A DNA stretch of 64,000 bases, from the NCBI RefSeq assembly GCF_020708045.1, contig NZ_JAJFES010000020.1, positions 1 to 64,000 on the forward strand, read 5' to 3'. Positions 1 through 8,971 of this stretch are shown here, in pieces; position 1 is the first letter of the stretch, and each line of letters starts with the position of its first letter. A model generated the notes under the pieces. That model was not told the DNA's origin and did not search any database. It saw only the letters and a program-made list of their open reading frames with translations. A program made the position numbers and the translations under genes. Origin of the DNA: Massilia sp. IC2-278. GTDB lineage: Bacteria > Pseudomonadota > Gammaproteobacteria > Burkholderiales > Burkholderiaceae_D.

Positions 1-438
1 CGCCTGCTGACCGTTACCGTGCTTGCCGCCGCCGCCCTGGCCGGCTGCAAGGACAAGCCGGCGCCCCCTCCTCCGCCGGCTCCGCCGCCGGTGCAACAGC
101 CCGCCGAGCCGGCCGTGACGCGCGACCAGGCCATGGCGGCCCTGCTGGCCCTGCCCGAGGTGAAGGAATGGTCGGCGGAGATCGAGAAGCGCTCGCAGGG
201 CAAGGCGCATGGCGCGGTCATCGAGGACGACCCGCAGCCGCGCCTGCTTAACGGGCGCGCCTACTGGCAGCTGAGCTTTGTCGAGAACCGCACGGACCGG
301 GTGCTGCGGCGCGAGAGTTTCCTGGTGGCGCGGACCGGGAATGACATCCTGGTGGAAGACACCGAGACCGATTCGGTGCTGTCGCTGGACGAATGGCGGC
401 GCGGGATACACAAGATCCGGCTGAAATCGGCGGACTGA
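1..438 (+). CDS. Putative lipoprotein, 5' end outside window
   Basis: The frame is open from the first base, so the true start lies upstream of the window. The visible N-terminus is the end of a hydrophobic signal followed by a lipobox (L-A-G-C), so the protein is probably processed by signal peptidase II and anchored in a membrane facing the periplasm. A linker very rich in proline and alanine (about 20 residues) follows, then a compact domain of about 100 residues (PEVKEWSAEIEKRS ... GRAYWQLSFVENRTD ... LSLDEWRR). I do not recognise this domain. The linker suggests a globular head held away from the membrane. The stop is followed by a 343-base space without a gene. Function unknown. Confidence 0.7.
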   Translation, partial: RLLTVTVLAAAALAGCKDKPAPPPPPAPPPVQQPAEPAVTRDQAMAALLALPEVKEWSAEIEKRSQGKAHGAVIEDDPQPRLLNGRAYWQLSFVENRTDRVLRRESFLVARTGNDILVEDTETDSVLSLDEWRRGIHKIRLKSAD

Positions 439-608
439 GGGTTCACCGCGCCGGCCAGCCGAGCACGATTGAGCTGTATCAAACTCGGCGGTTGGGTGGA
501 GATTATCGTGGGGGTGCTGCCGGCCGAATCACCGGCGTTTCGCGGTAGACGCGTGGTGACTCCTCCCACGGTCGGCGGCACCTTCTTCCTTTTGCCACGT
601 TGTGGGAT

Positions 609-633
609 GGTGGGTTCGAGAACCCACCCTACG
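609..633. repeat. Solitary REP-like hairpin
   Basis: The core stem is GGGTTC-GA-GAACCC, with the family flank CCACCCTACG on the right side. It is one member of the variable-core hairpin family found at several intergenic sites in the window. Confidence 0.6.
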
Positions 634-666
634 ATGCTCTGGCGATCTTCTCGACTTTCATATGTG

Positions 667-739
667 GTACAGCGTGGACTCGGGAGTCCACCCTACGAAA
701 ACCGCCGTTGTAGGGTGGACTCCCGAGTCCACGCTGTAC
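667..739. repeat. Perfect 30-bp inverted REP pair (REPIN-like)
   Basis: Two 30-base arms (667-696 and 710-739) are exact reverse complements around a 13-base loop. Each arm is itself a hairpin with core GGACTC-GG-GAGTCC. The CTAC ends point inward. It lies between two convergent genes and may also work as a two-way transcript end. Confidence 0.8.
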
Positions 740-781
740 CCCTCCTGCAAACCAATGCAGTCGCACGGGAGTCCAGCGACC

Positions 782-2644
782 TCAACTCCCCATATGCGAA
801 ATCAACAACCTGCCCACCTCCGACTGCGCTGCCTCTTTCTCGCGCCCATTGTGCGCATCGATCGATAAGCCCACCGCCATGATATCGATGAGCAGCAACT
901 GCAATATCCGCGAAATCATCGACAGGAAGCTGGTGCTGTCCTCGGCATGGTCCACCGCCAGGCACACGCTTGCCTTGCGCGCCAGCGGCGATTGCCCGCT
1001 GCCGATCGCAATCACATCCGCCCCGGCGGCGCGCGCGATATCCACCGCCCGCAAGAGCTCGGGCACCTGCCCCGACTTCGAAATCGCGATCACCACGTCG
1101 CCCGGCCCCAGCAAATCGGCCGCCAGCGCGAACAGGTGCGAATCGCCATACAGCGCGGTCGGAATCCGGAAGCGGAAGAACTTGTGCTGGCCATCGAGCG
1201 CCACCACGCGCGAATTGCCCAGCGCGTAGAACTCCACGCGCCGCGCCCGGCTCACCAGCTCGATCGCGCGGTCGAGCGAGCGCACGTCCAGCCCGTCGCG
1301 GAATTTCAAAATGGCCGACACCGTGTTGTCGATCACCTTGGCCGACAAATCGTGGGTGCTGTCGCTGTTCCTCACCTGGCTATGCCGCACCGGAATCGCC
1401 CCGGTCAGGCTGCTGGCGAACTTCAGCTTGAAGTCGGCCAGGCCCAGGAAGCCGAGCGAGCGGCAGAAGCGGATCACGGTCGGCTGGCTCACGTCGGCCA
1501 GGCGCGCGATGTCGGCGATCGGCTCGTTCAGCACCAGGCGCGGCTGCTCCAGCACCAGGGTCGCCACGCGCCCCTCGGCCGGCGTCAGCTCCTGCCGCAG
1601 GTGCTTGATGCGCTCCATCAGCGTGTTGGCACCGCTGCGTCCGCGCAGGTGTTCCGACAAGATGGTGGCCACGCCATGGAAGGCCGGGTTCGGCGTGGTG
1701 ATGACGTAGGTGGGAATGCTGGACAAATAATCCGAGAAGCGCCCCTTGGCCTCGAAGCGCGCGCGGAAAGGCGAATGCGCGAACCACTCGCCCATTCTCG
1801 GCACGATGCCGCCGCCGATGTACACGCCGCCAAAGGCGCCCAGCGTGACGGCGAGATTCGCCGCGGCGCCGCCCAGCATGCCGCAAAAGACTTCCAGCAC
1901 CTCGAAGCAGAGCGCATCGCCCTCGTCCAGGGCGCCGGCGATGATCTGCGCCGCCGTGCGTGCCGGCGCGTCGGGCACGCCATTGCGCCGGGCCAGCGCG
2001 CGGTAGGTCAGCTCCATGCCCGGCCCCGAGATCAGGCGCTCGTTCGACACGTGCTGCCACTCGCGCCAGGCGAATTGCAGGATCGCGAACTCGCGCTCGT
2101 CGCCCGGGGCGAAATTCATGTGCCCGCCCTCGCTGCCGAGGGTGACGAAACCGTCGGCGGTCGGGATCACGCCCGACACGCCGAGACCGGTGCCCGGCCC
2201 CAGCACGCCGATCACCGCGTTCGATGCCGGCGCGCCGCCGCCGATTTGCAGCAGGTCGTTCGGCGCCAGCACGGGAATGGCCATGGCCAGCGCCGTGAAG
2301 TCGTTCACCACCAGCAGCGTCGACAGGCCCAGCTCGCGCCGCAAGGCCTCGGTCGAGAATTCCCAGGCGCGGTTCGTCATGCGCACCTGGTCGCCGTTCA
2401 CCGGGTTCGCCACCGCAAAGGCGGCGTGGTGCAGCTTCAGGCCCGCATGCTGATGCAGGTAGTGACGGAGAAGCGGCACGATGCCGTCGAAGTCCTCGCA
2501 GCGCAGCACCGACACCTGCCGAAACACGCCCGGCGCCGTCTGCAAGGCGAAGCGCGCATGCGTGGCGCCGATGTCGGCCAGCAGGCGCGGGCCATCGGCA
2601 AAGGCGGTGCGCGTGAACTTTTCAGGCTCGTGCCCGCTCCCCAT
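782..2644 (-). CDS. glk: Bifunctional glucokinase / RpiR-HexR-type regulator (copy 1)
   Basis: A 620-residue fusion. Residues about 20-335 are a glucokinase of the E. coli Glk type: phosphate-binding ADIGATHARFAL near 23, catalytic Asp in VVNDFTALA (about 115), second phosphate motif GPGTGLGVSG (149-158), and YIGGGI near 276. It would convert glucose to glucose 6-phosphate in the cytoplasm. Residues about 343-415 are an RpiR-type winged helix with VSQPTVIRFCRSLGF as recognition helix. Residues about 465-600 are a SIS sugar-phosphate-binding domain, expected to sense an Entner-Doudoroff or glucose phosphate as in HexR. Its start codon overlaps the stop of the alpha-glucosidase (TGATG), so the two are translationally coupled. 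A paralogue with the same domains lies at 18466-20325. Such fusions are known in Burkholderiales; the regulatory target is inferred. Confidence 0.93.
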   Translation of the reverse strand: MGSGHEPEKFTRTAFADGPRLLADIGATHARFALQTAPGVFRQVSVLRCEDFDGIVPLLRHYLHQHAGLKLHHAAFAVANPVNGDQVRMTNRAWEFSTEALRRELGLSTLLVVNDFTALAMAIPVLAPNDLLQIGGGAPASNAVIGVLGPGTGLGVSGVIPTADGFVTLGSEGGHMNFAPGDEREFAILQFAWREWQHVSNERLISGPGMELTYRALARRNGVPDAPARTAAQIIAGALDEGDALCFEVLEVFCGMLGGAAANLAVTLGAFGGVYIGGGIVPRMGEWFAHSPFRARFEAKGRFSDYLSSIPTYVITTPNPAFHGVATILSEHLRGRSGANTLMERIKHLRQELTPAEGRVATLVLEQPRLVLNEPIADIARLADVSQPTVIRFCRSLGFLGLADFKLKFASSLTGAIPVRHSQVRNSDSTHDLSAKVIDNTVSAILKFRDGLDVRSLDRAIELVSRARRVEFYALGNSRVVALDGQHKFFRFRIPTALYGDSHLFALAADLLGPGDVVIAISKSGQVPELLRAVDIARAAGADVIAIGSGQSPLARKASVCLAVDHAEDSTSFLSMISRILQLLLIDIMAVGLSIDAHNGREKEAAQSEVGRLLISHMGS

Positions 2645-4272
2645 CAGGACAGCGTGCCGAACCAGGCGCCGTAGGCAGGCAGCGTGACGCGACCGCCCGC
2701 GGCTTCGCCAGGCAGGCCGTGGCCTTCGAGATTGGCAGCTTGCGCCGTTTCAGCCCAGTCGAAGCTCACCGGCTGGCCCGACAAGTTGAACGCAGCCAGG
2801 ATGGCCGGCTCGCCGTCGAGCGTGCGGCGCAGCGCCAGGATCGGTTCCGGCGCGTCGAAGAAGGAGATGCCGCCGCGGGTCAGCTGCGGCAGGCTCTGGC
2901 GCCAATGGATGATGCGGCGCGCGGCATTCAATGCAGACGCGGGATCGCTTTCCTGCACCGAGGCGGCATTGATGCGGTGCGGCTCGGCCACCGGCAGCCA
3001 TGGCGTGCCTTGGGTGAAGCCGGCGTTCGGCGCCGCATCGGTCCACGGCATCGGCGTGCGGCAGCCGTCGCGGCCCTTGAACTCGGGCCAGAAGGTGATG
3101 CCGTACGGGTCTTGCAGCAGTTCGTAGGGCACGTCCGCTTCCGGCAGCGCCAGCTCGTCGCCCTGGTACAGGCAAGGCGTGCCTTTCAGGGCCAACTGCA
3201 TCGCCAGCACCATCCCCGCAAACGCCACGGGCGCATCCTCGCCGCGCCAGCGCGTCACCACGCGGATCGCATCGTGGTTACCCACCGACCAGGAAGCCCA
3301 GCCGCCCTGCACGCGCGCCTCGAATTCCTCGACCTGGGTGCGGATGTGCTTCGCCGTGAATTCCGGCGTCAGCAAATTGAAGCTGTAGGCCATGTGCAGC
3401 TTGTCGCCGTCGGCCGTGTACTCGGCCATGCAGGCCAGCGCGTCGTCGGCGCCGACTTCGCCGATCGACACGGCGCCGTATTCGTTCAGCAGCGCGCGGA
3501 TCTGCTGCAGGAAGGCGATGTTTTCCGGACGCGTCTTGTCGTAGATGTGCGACTGCATGCCGTAGGGGTTCACGTCGGTCACCGAGGCGGTGTCGCGCTT
3601 GGTGGCCGGCGGATTGCTGCGCAGTTCGGTGTCGTGGAAGTGGTAGTTGCAGGCGTCCATGCGCACGCCGTCCACGCCGCGCTCGAGCCAGAAGCGCAGC
3701 GCGTCCAGGTGGGCCTTCTGCACGTCCGGGTTATGGAAGTTCAGCTGCGGCTGGCTCACCAGGAAGTTGTGCATGTAGTACTGCTTGCGGCGCGTGTCCC
3801 ACTGCCATGCCGAGCCGCCGAAGACCGACATCCAGTTGTTCGGCGGGTTGCCGTCCGGCGCCGCGTCGGCCCAGACGTACCAGTCGGACTTGGCGTTGTC
3901 GCGGCTGGAGCGGCTTTCGACGAACCATGGGTGGGCGTCGGCGGTGTGCGCCATCACCTGGTCGATCATGATTTTCAAACCGAGCGAGTGCGCCTTGGCG
4001 ACCATCGCGTCGAAATCGGCCAAGGTGCCGAACAGCGGGTCGACGTCGCAGTAGTCGGAGATGTCGTAGCCGAAGTCCTTCATCGGCGACTTGAAGTAAG
4101 GCGAGAGCCAGACGATGTTCACGCCCAGGCTGGCGATGTAGTCGAGCTTCGCGGTAATGCCGGGGATATCGCCCACGCCGTCGCCGTTGGTGTCGAGATA
4201 GCTGCGCGGGTAGACCTGGTAGATGATGGCTTCGCGCCACCAATCGTTCGTTTGCGTGGAAGTCTGGGTCAT
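2644..4272 (-). CDS. Alpha-glucosidase, GH13 family
   Basis: A 542-residue cytoplasmic enzyme without a signal peptide, of the GH13 oligo-1,6-glucosidase/alpha-glucosidase type. It would release glucose from maltose and short maltodextrins. The barrel starts at once (IYQVYPRSYLDTNGDGVGD, with a likely calcium loop at 27-34). The nucleophile is Asp206 in DGVRMDAC, the acid/base is Glu272 in SIGEVGA, and the third acid is near Asp333 in VGNHDAIR. I chose the ATG at 4272 because the upstream TTG at 4323 lies inside the promoter. The glucokinase-regulator gene follows with a 1-base overlap, so glucose made here would be phosphorylated by its operon partner. A promoter, two palindromes and a HexR-like site lie upstream. 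Close relatives include sucrose-isomerase-like enzymes, so the exact substrate is not certain. Confidence 0.92.
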   Translation of the reverse strand: MTQTSTQTNDWWREAIIYQVYPRSYLDTNGDGVGDIPGITAKLDYIASLGVNIVWLSPYFKSPMKDFGYDISDYCDVDPLFGTLADFDAMVAKAHSLGLKIMIDQVMAHTADAHPWFVESRSSRDNAKSDWYVWADAAPDGNPPNNWMSVFGGSAWQWDTRRKQYYMHNFLVSQPQLNFHNPDVQKAHLDALRFWLERGVDGVRMDACNYHFHDTELRSNPPATKRDTASVTDVNPYGMQSHIYDKTRPENIAFLQQIRALLNEYGAVSIGEVGADDALACMAEYTADGDKLHMAYSFNLLTPEFTAKHIRTQVEEFEARVQGGWASWSVGNHDAIRVVTRWRGEDAPVAFAGMVLAMQLALKGTPCLYQGDELALPEADVPYELLQDPYGITFWPEFKGRDGCRTPMPWTDAAPNAGFTQGTPWLPVAEPHRINAASVQESDPASALNAARRIIHWRQSLPQLTRGGISFFDAPEPILALRRTLDGEPAILAAFNLSGQPVSFDWAETAQAANLEGHGLPGEAAGGRVTLPAYGAWFGTLS

Positions 4273-4321
4273 GACGTGGGAAGTAAAGTTGAAATTCGGT
4301 TTGGGCTGCTGGTTTTTACGC

Positions 4322-4350
4322 AATATACAGCAGCTTTTGCAACATTACAA
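4322..4350 (-). promoter_or_regulatory. Probable promoter of alpha-glucosidase/glk operon
   Basis: On the minus strand TTGTAA (4350-4345) and TATATT (4327-4322) are separated by 17 bases, close to the sigma-70 consensus. Transcription would begin near 4315, about 43 bases before the start codon. Confidence 0.55.
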
Positions 4351-4372
4351 TCTTCGAAAGGACTGTGAATAC

Positions 4373-4422
4373 ATGCAAATATTCTTTGCATTCAAAGGCT
4401 TACATGCAAATACTATTTGCAT
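4373..4422. promoter_or_regulatory. Twin 19-bp palindromic operators
   Basis: Two near-identical palindromes, ATGCAAATATTCTTTGCAT (4373-4391) and ATGCAAATACTATTTGCAT (4404-4422; perfect 9-base arms around one base), are repeated every 31 bases, about three helical turns. Relative to the predicted start near 4315 their centres lie near -67 and -98, a position typical of activators. They also lie upstream of the rightward transporter gene. The cognate regulator is not recognised; the pattern differs from the HexR-type sites. Confidence 0.6.
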
Positions 4423-4435
4423 AGGATGAAACAAA

Positions 4436-4450
4436 AGTAGCTAAACTACG
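4436..4450. promoter_or_regulatory. HexR-type operator candidate
   Basis: The sequence AGTAGCTAAACTACG has GTAG and CTAC arms around five bases, as in the HexR/RpiR consensus TGTART-NNN-AYTACA. It lies between the alpha-glucosidase operon and the POT-family transporter and could control either. Confidence 0.5.
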
Positions 4451-4538
4451 GTTCAGTTAACCCGACATCAATTTTCCGGTTGCCAAGACCGCAAGGGCGT
4501 CATAGCATCCCGGGTTAATTCATTCACAGGACGAGTCC

Positions 4539-6131
4539 ATGAACCAGCCGACCACGCCCTCCAGCGGACGCATGCCCCGCCAGATCCCGTACATCATCGC
4601 CAACGAAGGTTGCGAGCGCTTCAGCTTCTACGGGATGCGCAACATCCTGACGCCCTTCCTGATCTCGACGCTGCTGCTGTTCCTGCCGGAGTCGGAGCGT
4701 ACCGGCGAAGCCAAGCACGTGTTCCACACCTTCGTGATCGGCGTGTACTTCTTCCCGCTGCTGGGCGGCTGGCTGGCCGACCGTTTCTTCGGCAAGTACA
4801 ACACCGTGTTCTGGCTCAGCCTCGTCTACTGCGCCGGCCACGCCTGCCTCGCCATCTTCGAGGACAACGTCAATGGCTTCTACCTCGGCCTGGGCCTGAT
4901 CGCGCTCGGCTCGGGCGGCATCAAGCCGCTGGTGTCGAGTTTTGTCGGCGACCAGTTCGACCAGACCAACAAGGACAAGGCGAAGATCGTGTTCGACGCC
5001 TTCTACTGGATCATCAACTTCGGCTCCTTCTTTGCATCGCTGCTGATGCCGCTGTTCCTGAAGAACTACGGGCCCGCGGTCGCCTTCGGCATCCCGGGCA
5101 TCATGATGTTCGTCGCCACCATGGTGTTCTGGAGCGGGAAGAAGAAGTACGTGCACGTGCCGCCCGCCGCGCCGAACCCGCACTCGTTCTCGCGCGTCTC
5201 GCGCACCGCCCTCTCCACCAACGGCGCCGGCCGCACGGTGGCCATGGTCGGTGTGTTCGGCGCGATCGCGTCGCTCTTGATGTCGCCAAGCTGGGGCTTC
5301 GTGATCGCGGCCTGCACGGCGCTGGTGCTGCTGCTGGCTTTTGTCGGCATGGGCATCTCGATGCAGCTGGAACGCGCACGCGGCCACCATCCCGACGACG
5401 CGGTCGACGGCGTACGCGCGGTGCTGCGCATCCTGGTCGTGTTCGCGCTGGTCACGCCGTTCTGGTCGCTGTTCGACCAGAAGGCCTCGACCTGGATCGT
5501 GCAGGCCAATTCGATGATCACCACCTTCTCGGTGTTCGGCAACGAGTTCACCCTGCTGCCGGCCCAGATGCAGGCACTGAATCCGCTACTGGTGATGCTG
5601 CTCATTCCCTTCAATAACCTGGTGCTGTTCCCGATGCTGGAAAAGATCGGTATCCGCCCGACCCCGCTGCGCCGCATGACCTCGGGCATCGCCTTCTCGG
5701 CCCTGTCGTGGCTGGTGATCGGCGCGATCCAGGTGTCGATGGACGCCGGCACGCCGACCTCGATGGCCTGGCAGATCCTGCCGTATGCGCTGCTGACCAT
5801 GGGCGAGGTGCTGGTCTCGGCCACGGGCTTGGAGTTCGCCTACAGCCAGGCGCCGGCCTCGATGAAGGGCGCGATCATGGCGCTGTGGAGCCTGGCCGTC
5901 ACGGTGGGTAACCTGTGGGTGCTGGTGGTGAATGCGGCGGTGAAGAACGACACGGTGATGAATTCGATTGCCGGCTCGGGACTGAGCGTGATCGCGTTCC
6001 AGATGTTCTTCTTTGCCGGCTTCGCCGCGCTGGCGGCGATCGCGTTCGGGCTGTATGCGAAGCGGTACAAGATGGTGGATCACTATCGCAGCCTCGATTC
6101 CTCGAAGTCGCCGTCGGCGGCGAAGGTCTAA
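4539..6131 (+). CDS. POT/PTR-family MFS transporter
   Basis: A 530-residue integral membrane protein of the proton-dependent oligopeptide transporter family. The family signature ExxERFxxY is present as EGCERFSFYG (about 24-33). About 12 to 14 hydrophobic segments follow, including FVIGVYFFPLLGGWLADRFFGKY and a GSGGIKPLVSSFVGDQF segment typical of POT proteins. These usually carry di- and tripeptides with protons across the inner membrane. The start is supported by an AGGACGAG element just upstream. It is transcribed divergently from the alpha-glucosidase operon through a shared regulatory space with sugar-type operators. That raises the possibility of a substrate linked to carbohydrate metabolism, but the sequence itself only supports a POT-family carrier. 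Confidence 0.88.
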   Translation: MNQPTTPSSGRMPRQIPYIIANEGCERFSFYGMRNILTPFLISTLLLFLPESERTGEAKHVFHTFVIGVYFFPLLGGWLADRFFGKYNTVFWLSLVYCAGHACLAIFEDNVNGFYLGLGLIALGSGGIKPLVSSFVGDQFDQTNKDKAKIVFDAFYWIINFGSFFASLLMPLFLKNYGPAVAFGIPGIMMFVATMVFWSGKKKYVHVPPAAPNPHSFSRVSRTALSTNGAGRTVAMVGVFGAIASLLMSPSWGFVIAACTALVLLLAFVGMGISMQLERARGHHPDDAVDGVRAVLRILVVFALVTPFWSLFDQKASTWIVQANSMITTFSVFGNEFTLLPAQMQALNPLLVMLLIPFNNLVLFPMLEKIGIRPTPLRRMTSGIAFSALSWLVIGAIQVSMDAGTPTSMAWQILPYALLTMGEVLVSATGLEFAYSQAPASMKGAIMALWSLAVTVGNLWVLVVNAAVKNDTVMNSIAGSGLSVIAFQMFFFAGFAALAAIAFGLYAKRYKMVDHYRSLDSSKSPSAAKV

Positions 6132-6157
6132 GCCAATACGGCCGGCTCCGCCCGGCT

Positions 6158-6203
6158 GTAGGAAGGACCGGGCCGCGAAAGGCGGCCCTGCCGTCCTTCC
6201 TAC
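6158..6203. repeat. Long nested hairpin between transporter and pullulanase
   Basis: An outer perfect stem GTAGGAAGGAC (6158-6168) pairs with GTCCTTCCTAC (6193-6203), and an inner stem GGGCCGC pairs with GCGGCCC around GAAAG. There is no T-run, so a simple intrinsic terminator is not supported. The outer GTAGG end recalls the REP-like repeats. Confidence 0.55.
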
Positions 6204-6245
6204 GGACCACACACCCATATCCACGCGCGCCACCCACGACTGACA

Positions 6246-8957
6246 ATGATCCGAACCATCCCCTTCGCCGTCCTCGCCGCACTCTCCTCCTCCGCCCACG
6301 CCGCCATTCCGCTAGAAGCCTGCAACGGCCCTGTCGCCACCACGCTGGCCGCCGCCCCGCACACGCTGGAAGCGCGCGCCGTCTGGCTGAACCGCGAGCT
6401 GGCGAAGTGGCCCGACTCGCCGGACGACGGCAAGTTCAGGCTCTACCATTCCCCCACCGCCGCCATCGAAGCCATCGTCGGCCGCAAGCTCAAGGGCGCC
6501 GCCGATGCGTTCGACCTGCAGATCACCAACGCCGTTCCAAAAGACGCCGCCGAGCGCTTCAAGTACCTCGCCGCCGGCCTCGTCCTGAAGCTCGCCGACA
6601 AGGACCTCGCCCGCCTGCCCGCCCTGCACCGCGAACAGCTGGTGCTGACACGCGAAGCCGCCAACGGCACCATCCTCGCCGCGACCCGCCTGCAAGCCGC
6701 CGGCGCTCTCGACGACCTGTACGCCGCCGCCGAGGGAGTTCCCGACCTCGGCGCCACGCCCACCAAGAAGCGCACCGGCTTCAAGCTCTGGGCGCCCACC
6801 GCGCAGCAGGCCGCCGTCTGCGTGTTCGACAGCGGCAGCAGCCGCGCCGGCGCCGTGCACCAGCTGGCGATGGACGCCGCCACCGGCACCTGGAGCGCCC
6901 AGCTTCCCGCCGATCTCTCCGGCCGCTACTACACCTACGCCGTCGACGTGGTCAGCGAACAGGCCGGCCTGGTACGCAACCTGGTCACCGACCCGTATTC
7001 GGTCAGCCTGAGCACGGATTCGCAGCGCAGCTACATCGCCGATCTCGACGCCGCCAACCTCAAGCCGGCAGGCTGGGACAAGGAACGCGCCCCGCAAACG
7101 GTCAAGTCGCCGGTCGACATGGCCGTGTATGAACTGCACGTGCGCGACTTTTCGCGCGACGACGAAACCGTCCCCCAGCCCAAGCGCGGCAAGTACACGG
7201 CCTTTGGCGAAGCGAACTCGAACGGCATGCGCCACCTGAAGGCCCTGGCGCAGGCCGGCATGACCGACATCCACCTGCTGCCCGTCTACGACCTCGCCAG
7301 CGTCCCGGAAAAGAACTGCGCCCTGCCCCAGCCTGCCGGCGCGCCAGACGGCGAGTCCCAGCAGGCCTTGATCCGCAAGACCGCCCATACCGACTGCTAC
7401 AACTGGGGCTACGACCCCTGGCACTACAACGCTCCGGAAGGCAGTTACGCCAGCGACCCGCAAGACGGCGCGCGCCGCATCGTCGAGTTCCGCGAGATGG
7501 TGATGAACCTGCACCGCGCCGGCCTGCGCGTGGGCCTGGACGTGGTCTACAACCACACCTTCGTCGCCGGGCAAGACGGCAAGTCGGTGCTGGACCGCGT
7601 CGTGCCCGGCTACTACCACCGCCTGAACACGCTTGGTGCCATCGAGCGCTCGACCTGCTGCGACAACACCGCCACCGAAAACCGCATGATGGGCAAACTC
7701 ATGATCGATTCGACGGTGCTGTGGGCGAAGCACTACAAGATCGATTCCTTCCGCTTCGATCTGATGGGCCACCAGCCGCGCGCGGCGATGGAGCGCCTGC
7801 AAAGCGCGGTCGACAAGGCCACCGGCCGCAGCGTGCAGCTGCTCGGCGAAGGCTGGAACTTCGGCGAAGTGGCGGACGGTGCGCGCTTCGTGCAGGCCTC
7901 GCAGCTGTCGCTGAACGGCAGCGGCATCGGCACCTTCAGCGACCGCGCGCGCGATGCCGTGCGTGGCGGCGGCGCCGGCGACTCGGGCGAGGCGCTGGTG
8001 AGCCGCCAGGGCTGGATCAATGGGCTGGTCTACGACGCGAATGCGAAAGCCGGCACGCGCCCGGCGCTTGAGCTGCTGCGCGCCGCCGACATGGTGCGCA
8101 TCGGCCTGGCCGGCACCCTGCGCAGCTATCCGCTCGCCACGTTTGATGGCAGCACGCGCAAGCTGGAAGACATCGACTACAGCGGCCAGCCGGCCGGCTA
8201 TGCCAGCGAACCCGGCGAGACCGTCAACTACGTCGAGAACCACGACAACCAGACGCTCTGGGACAACAACGCCCTGAAACTGCCGCTGGAAACAAGCAGC
8301 GCCGACCGCGCCCGCGTGCAGGTCCTGGCGCTGGCGACGACCGCCTTCAGCCAGGGCATCGCCTATTACCACGCCGGCTCCGACATCCTGCGTTCCAAGT
8401 CCCTGGACCGCAACAGCTTTAATTCGGGCGACTGGTTCAACCGCCTGGACTGGACCTACCAGACCAACCATTTCGGCACCGGCCTGCCGCCCGCGGACGA
8501 CAACGCCAAGGACTGGCCGCTGTTCAAGCCGCTGCTGGCGAATGCGGCCCTGCGCGCGCAGCCGGCGGACATTGCGTTTGCGCGCGACGCCTTCCGCGAT
8601 CTGCTCGCGATCCGCGCCGGCACCACCCTGCTGCGCATGCGCACGGCCGAGGACGTGGCGCAGCGCCTGCGCTTCTTCAACACCGGGCCGCAGCAGGAAC
8701 CGACCGTGATCGCGGCCACGATCGACGGCAAGGGTTACGCCGGTGGGCGCTTCGGTAGCCTGACTTACCTGATCAACGTCGACAAGGTCGCGCATGTGGT
8801 CACCGATGCCGGGCTGCGCGGCCGGCAGCTGCGTTTGCATCCGGTGCACACGGCGCCGTCGGCGGGCGACAAGCGCGCGGCTACCGCCGGTTACGACAGC
8901 GCGAACGGGACGTTCAGCATTCCGCCGAGGACGGCGGTGGTGTTCGTGGAGGATTGA
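6246..8957 (+). CDS. pulA: Secreted pullulanase-type alpha-1,6-glucosidase, GH13
   Basis: A 903-residue protein with a short signal peptide (cleavage probably after SSAHA), so periplasmic or secreted. It would cut alpha-1,6 branches in pullulan, starch or glycogen fragments. After an N-terminal region of about 170 residues comes a CBM48-like domain (GFKLWAPTAQQAAVCVFD). The GH13 barrel contains the pullulanase hallmark YNWGYDP near residue 384, DVVYNHTF near 432, nucleophile Asp near 505 in FRFDLMG, acid/base Glu near 534 in LLGEGWN, and Asp near 665 in VENHDNQTLW. A beta-sandwich ends the protein. No lipobox is seen, unlike Klebsiella PulA. The ribosome-binding site is weak. It follows the transporter in the same direction by 114 bases, across the hairpin at 6158. 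Confidence 0.93.
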   Translation: MIRTIPFAVLAALSSSAHAAIPLEACNGPVATTLAAAPHTLEARAVWLNRELAKWPDSPDDGKFRLYHSPTAAIEAIVGRKLKGAADAFDLQITNAVPKDAAERFKYLAAGLVLKLADKDLARLPALHREQLVLTREAANGTILAATRLQAAGALDDLYAAAEGVPDLGATPTKKRTGFKLWAPTAQQAAVCVFDSGSSRAGAVHQLAMDAATGTWSAQLPADLSGRYYTYAVDVVSEQAGLVRNLVTDPYSVSLSTDSQRSYIADLDAANLKPAGWDKERAPQTVKSPVDMAVYELHVRDFSRDDETVPQPKRGKYTAFGEANSNGMRHLKALAQAGMTDIHLLPVYDLASVPEKNCALPQPAGAPDGESQQALIRKTAHTDCYNWGYDPWHYNAPEGSYASDPQDGARRIVEFREMVMNLHRAGLRVGLDVVYNHTFVAGQDGKSVLDRVVPGYYHRLNTLGAIERSTCCDNTATENRMMGKLMIDSTVLWAKHYKIDSFRFDLMGHQPRAAMERLQSAVDKATGRSVQLLGEGWNFGEVADGARFVQASQLSLNGSGIGTFSDRARDAVRGGGAGDSGEALVSRQGWINGLVYDANAKAGTRPALELLRAADMVRIGLAGTLRSYPLATFDGSTRKLEDIDYSGQPAGYASEPGETVNYVENHDNQTLWDNNALKLPLETSSADRARVQVLALATTAFSQGIAYYHAGSDILRSKSLDRNSFNSGDWFNRLDWTYQTNHFGTGLPPADDNAKDWPLFKPLLANAALRAQPADIAFARDAFRDLLAIRAGTTLLRMRTAEDVAQRLRFFNTGPQQEPTVIAATIDGKGYAGGRFGSLTYLINVDKVAHVVTDAGLRGRQLRLHPVHTAPSAGDKRAATAGYDSANGTFSIPPRTAVVFVED

Positions 8958-8971
8958 AGGCGGGCGGACGT

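Larger units (their letters stand above)
439..781. other. Intergenic space with hairpin repeats
   Basis: No credible gene is seen here; the short open frames are built from repeat DNA. The space lies between the 3' ends of the upstream lipoprotein gene and the leftward glucokinase-regulator gene, and holds the two repeat elements listed at 609 and 667. Confidence 0.7.

Noticed and set aside
667..739. CRISPR-like repeat unit
   Set aside because: Only two inverted copies with no spaced direct repeats and no cas genes; it belongs to the REP-like family.
469..965. Short open frames around 0.5-0.9 kb
   Set aside because: Their codons derive from the inverted repeat hairpins and the end of the glucokinase gene; no ribosome-binding site or domain.
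947..2674. Long open frame antisense to glk copy 1 (575 codons)
   Set aside because: Arg/His/Ala/Gln-rich composition without any motif; it is the shadow of a high-GC gene with clear glucokinase and RpiR domains.
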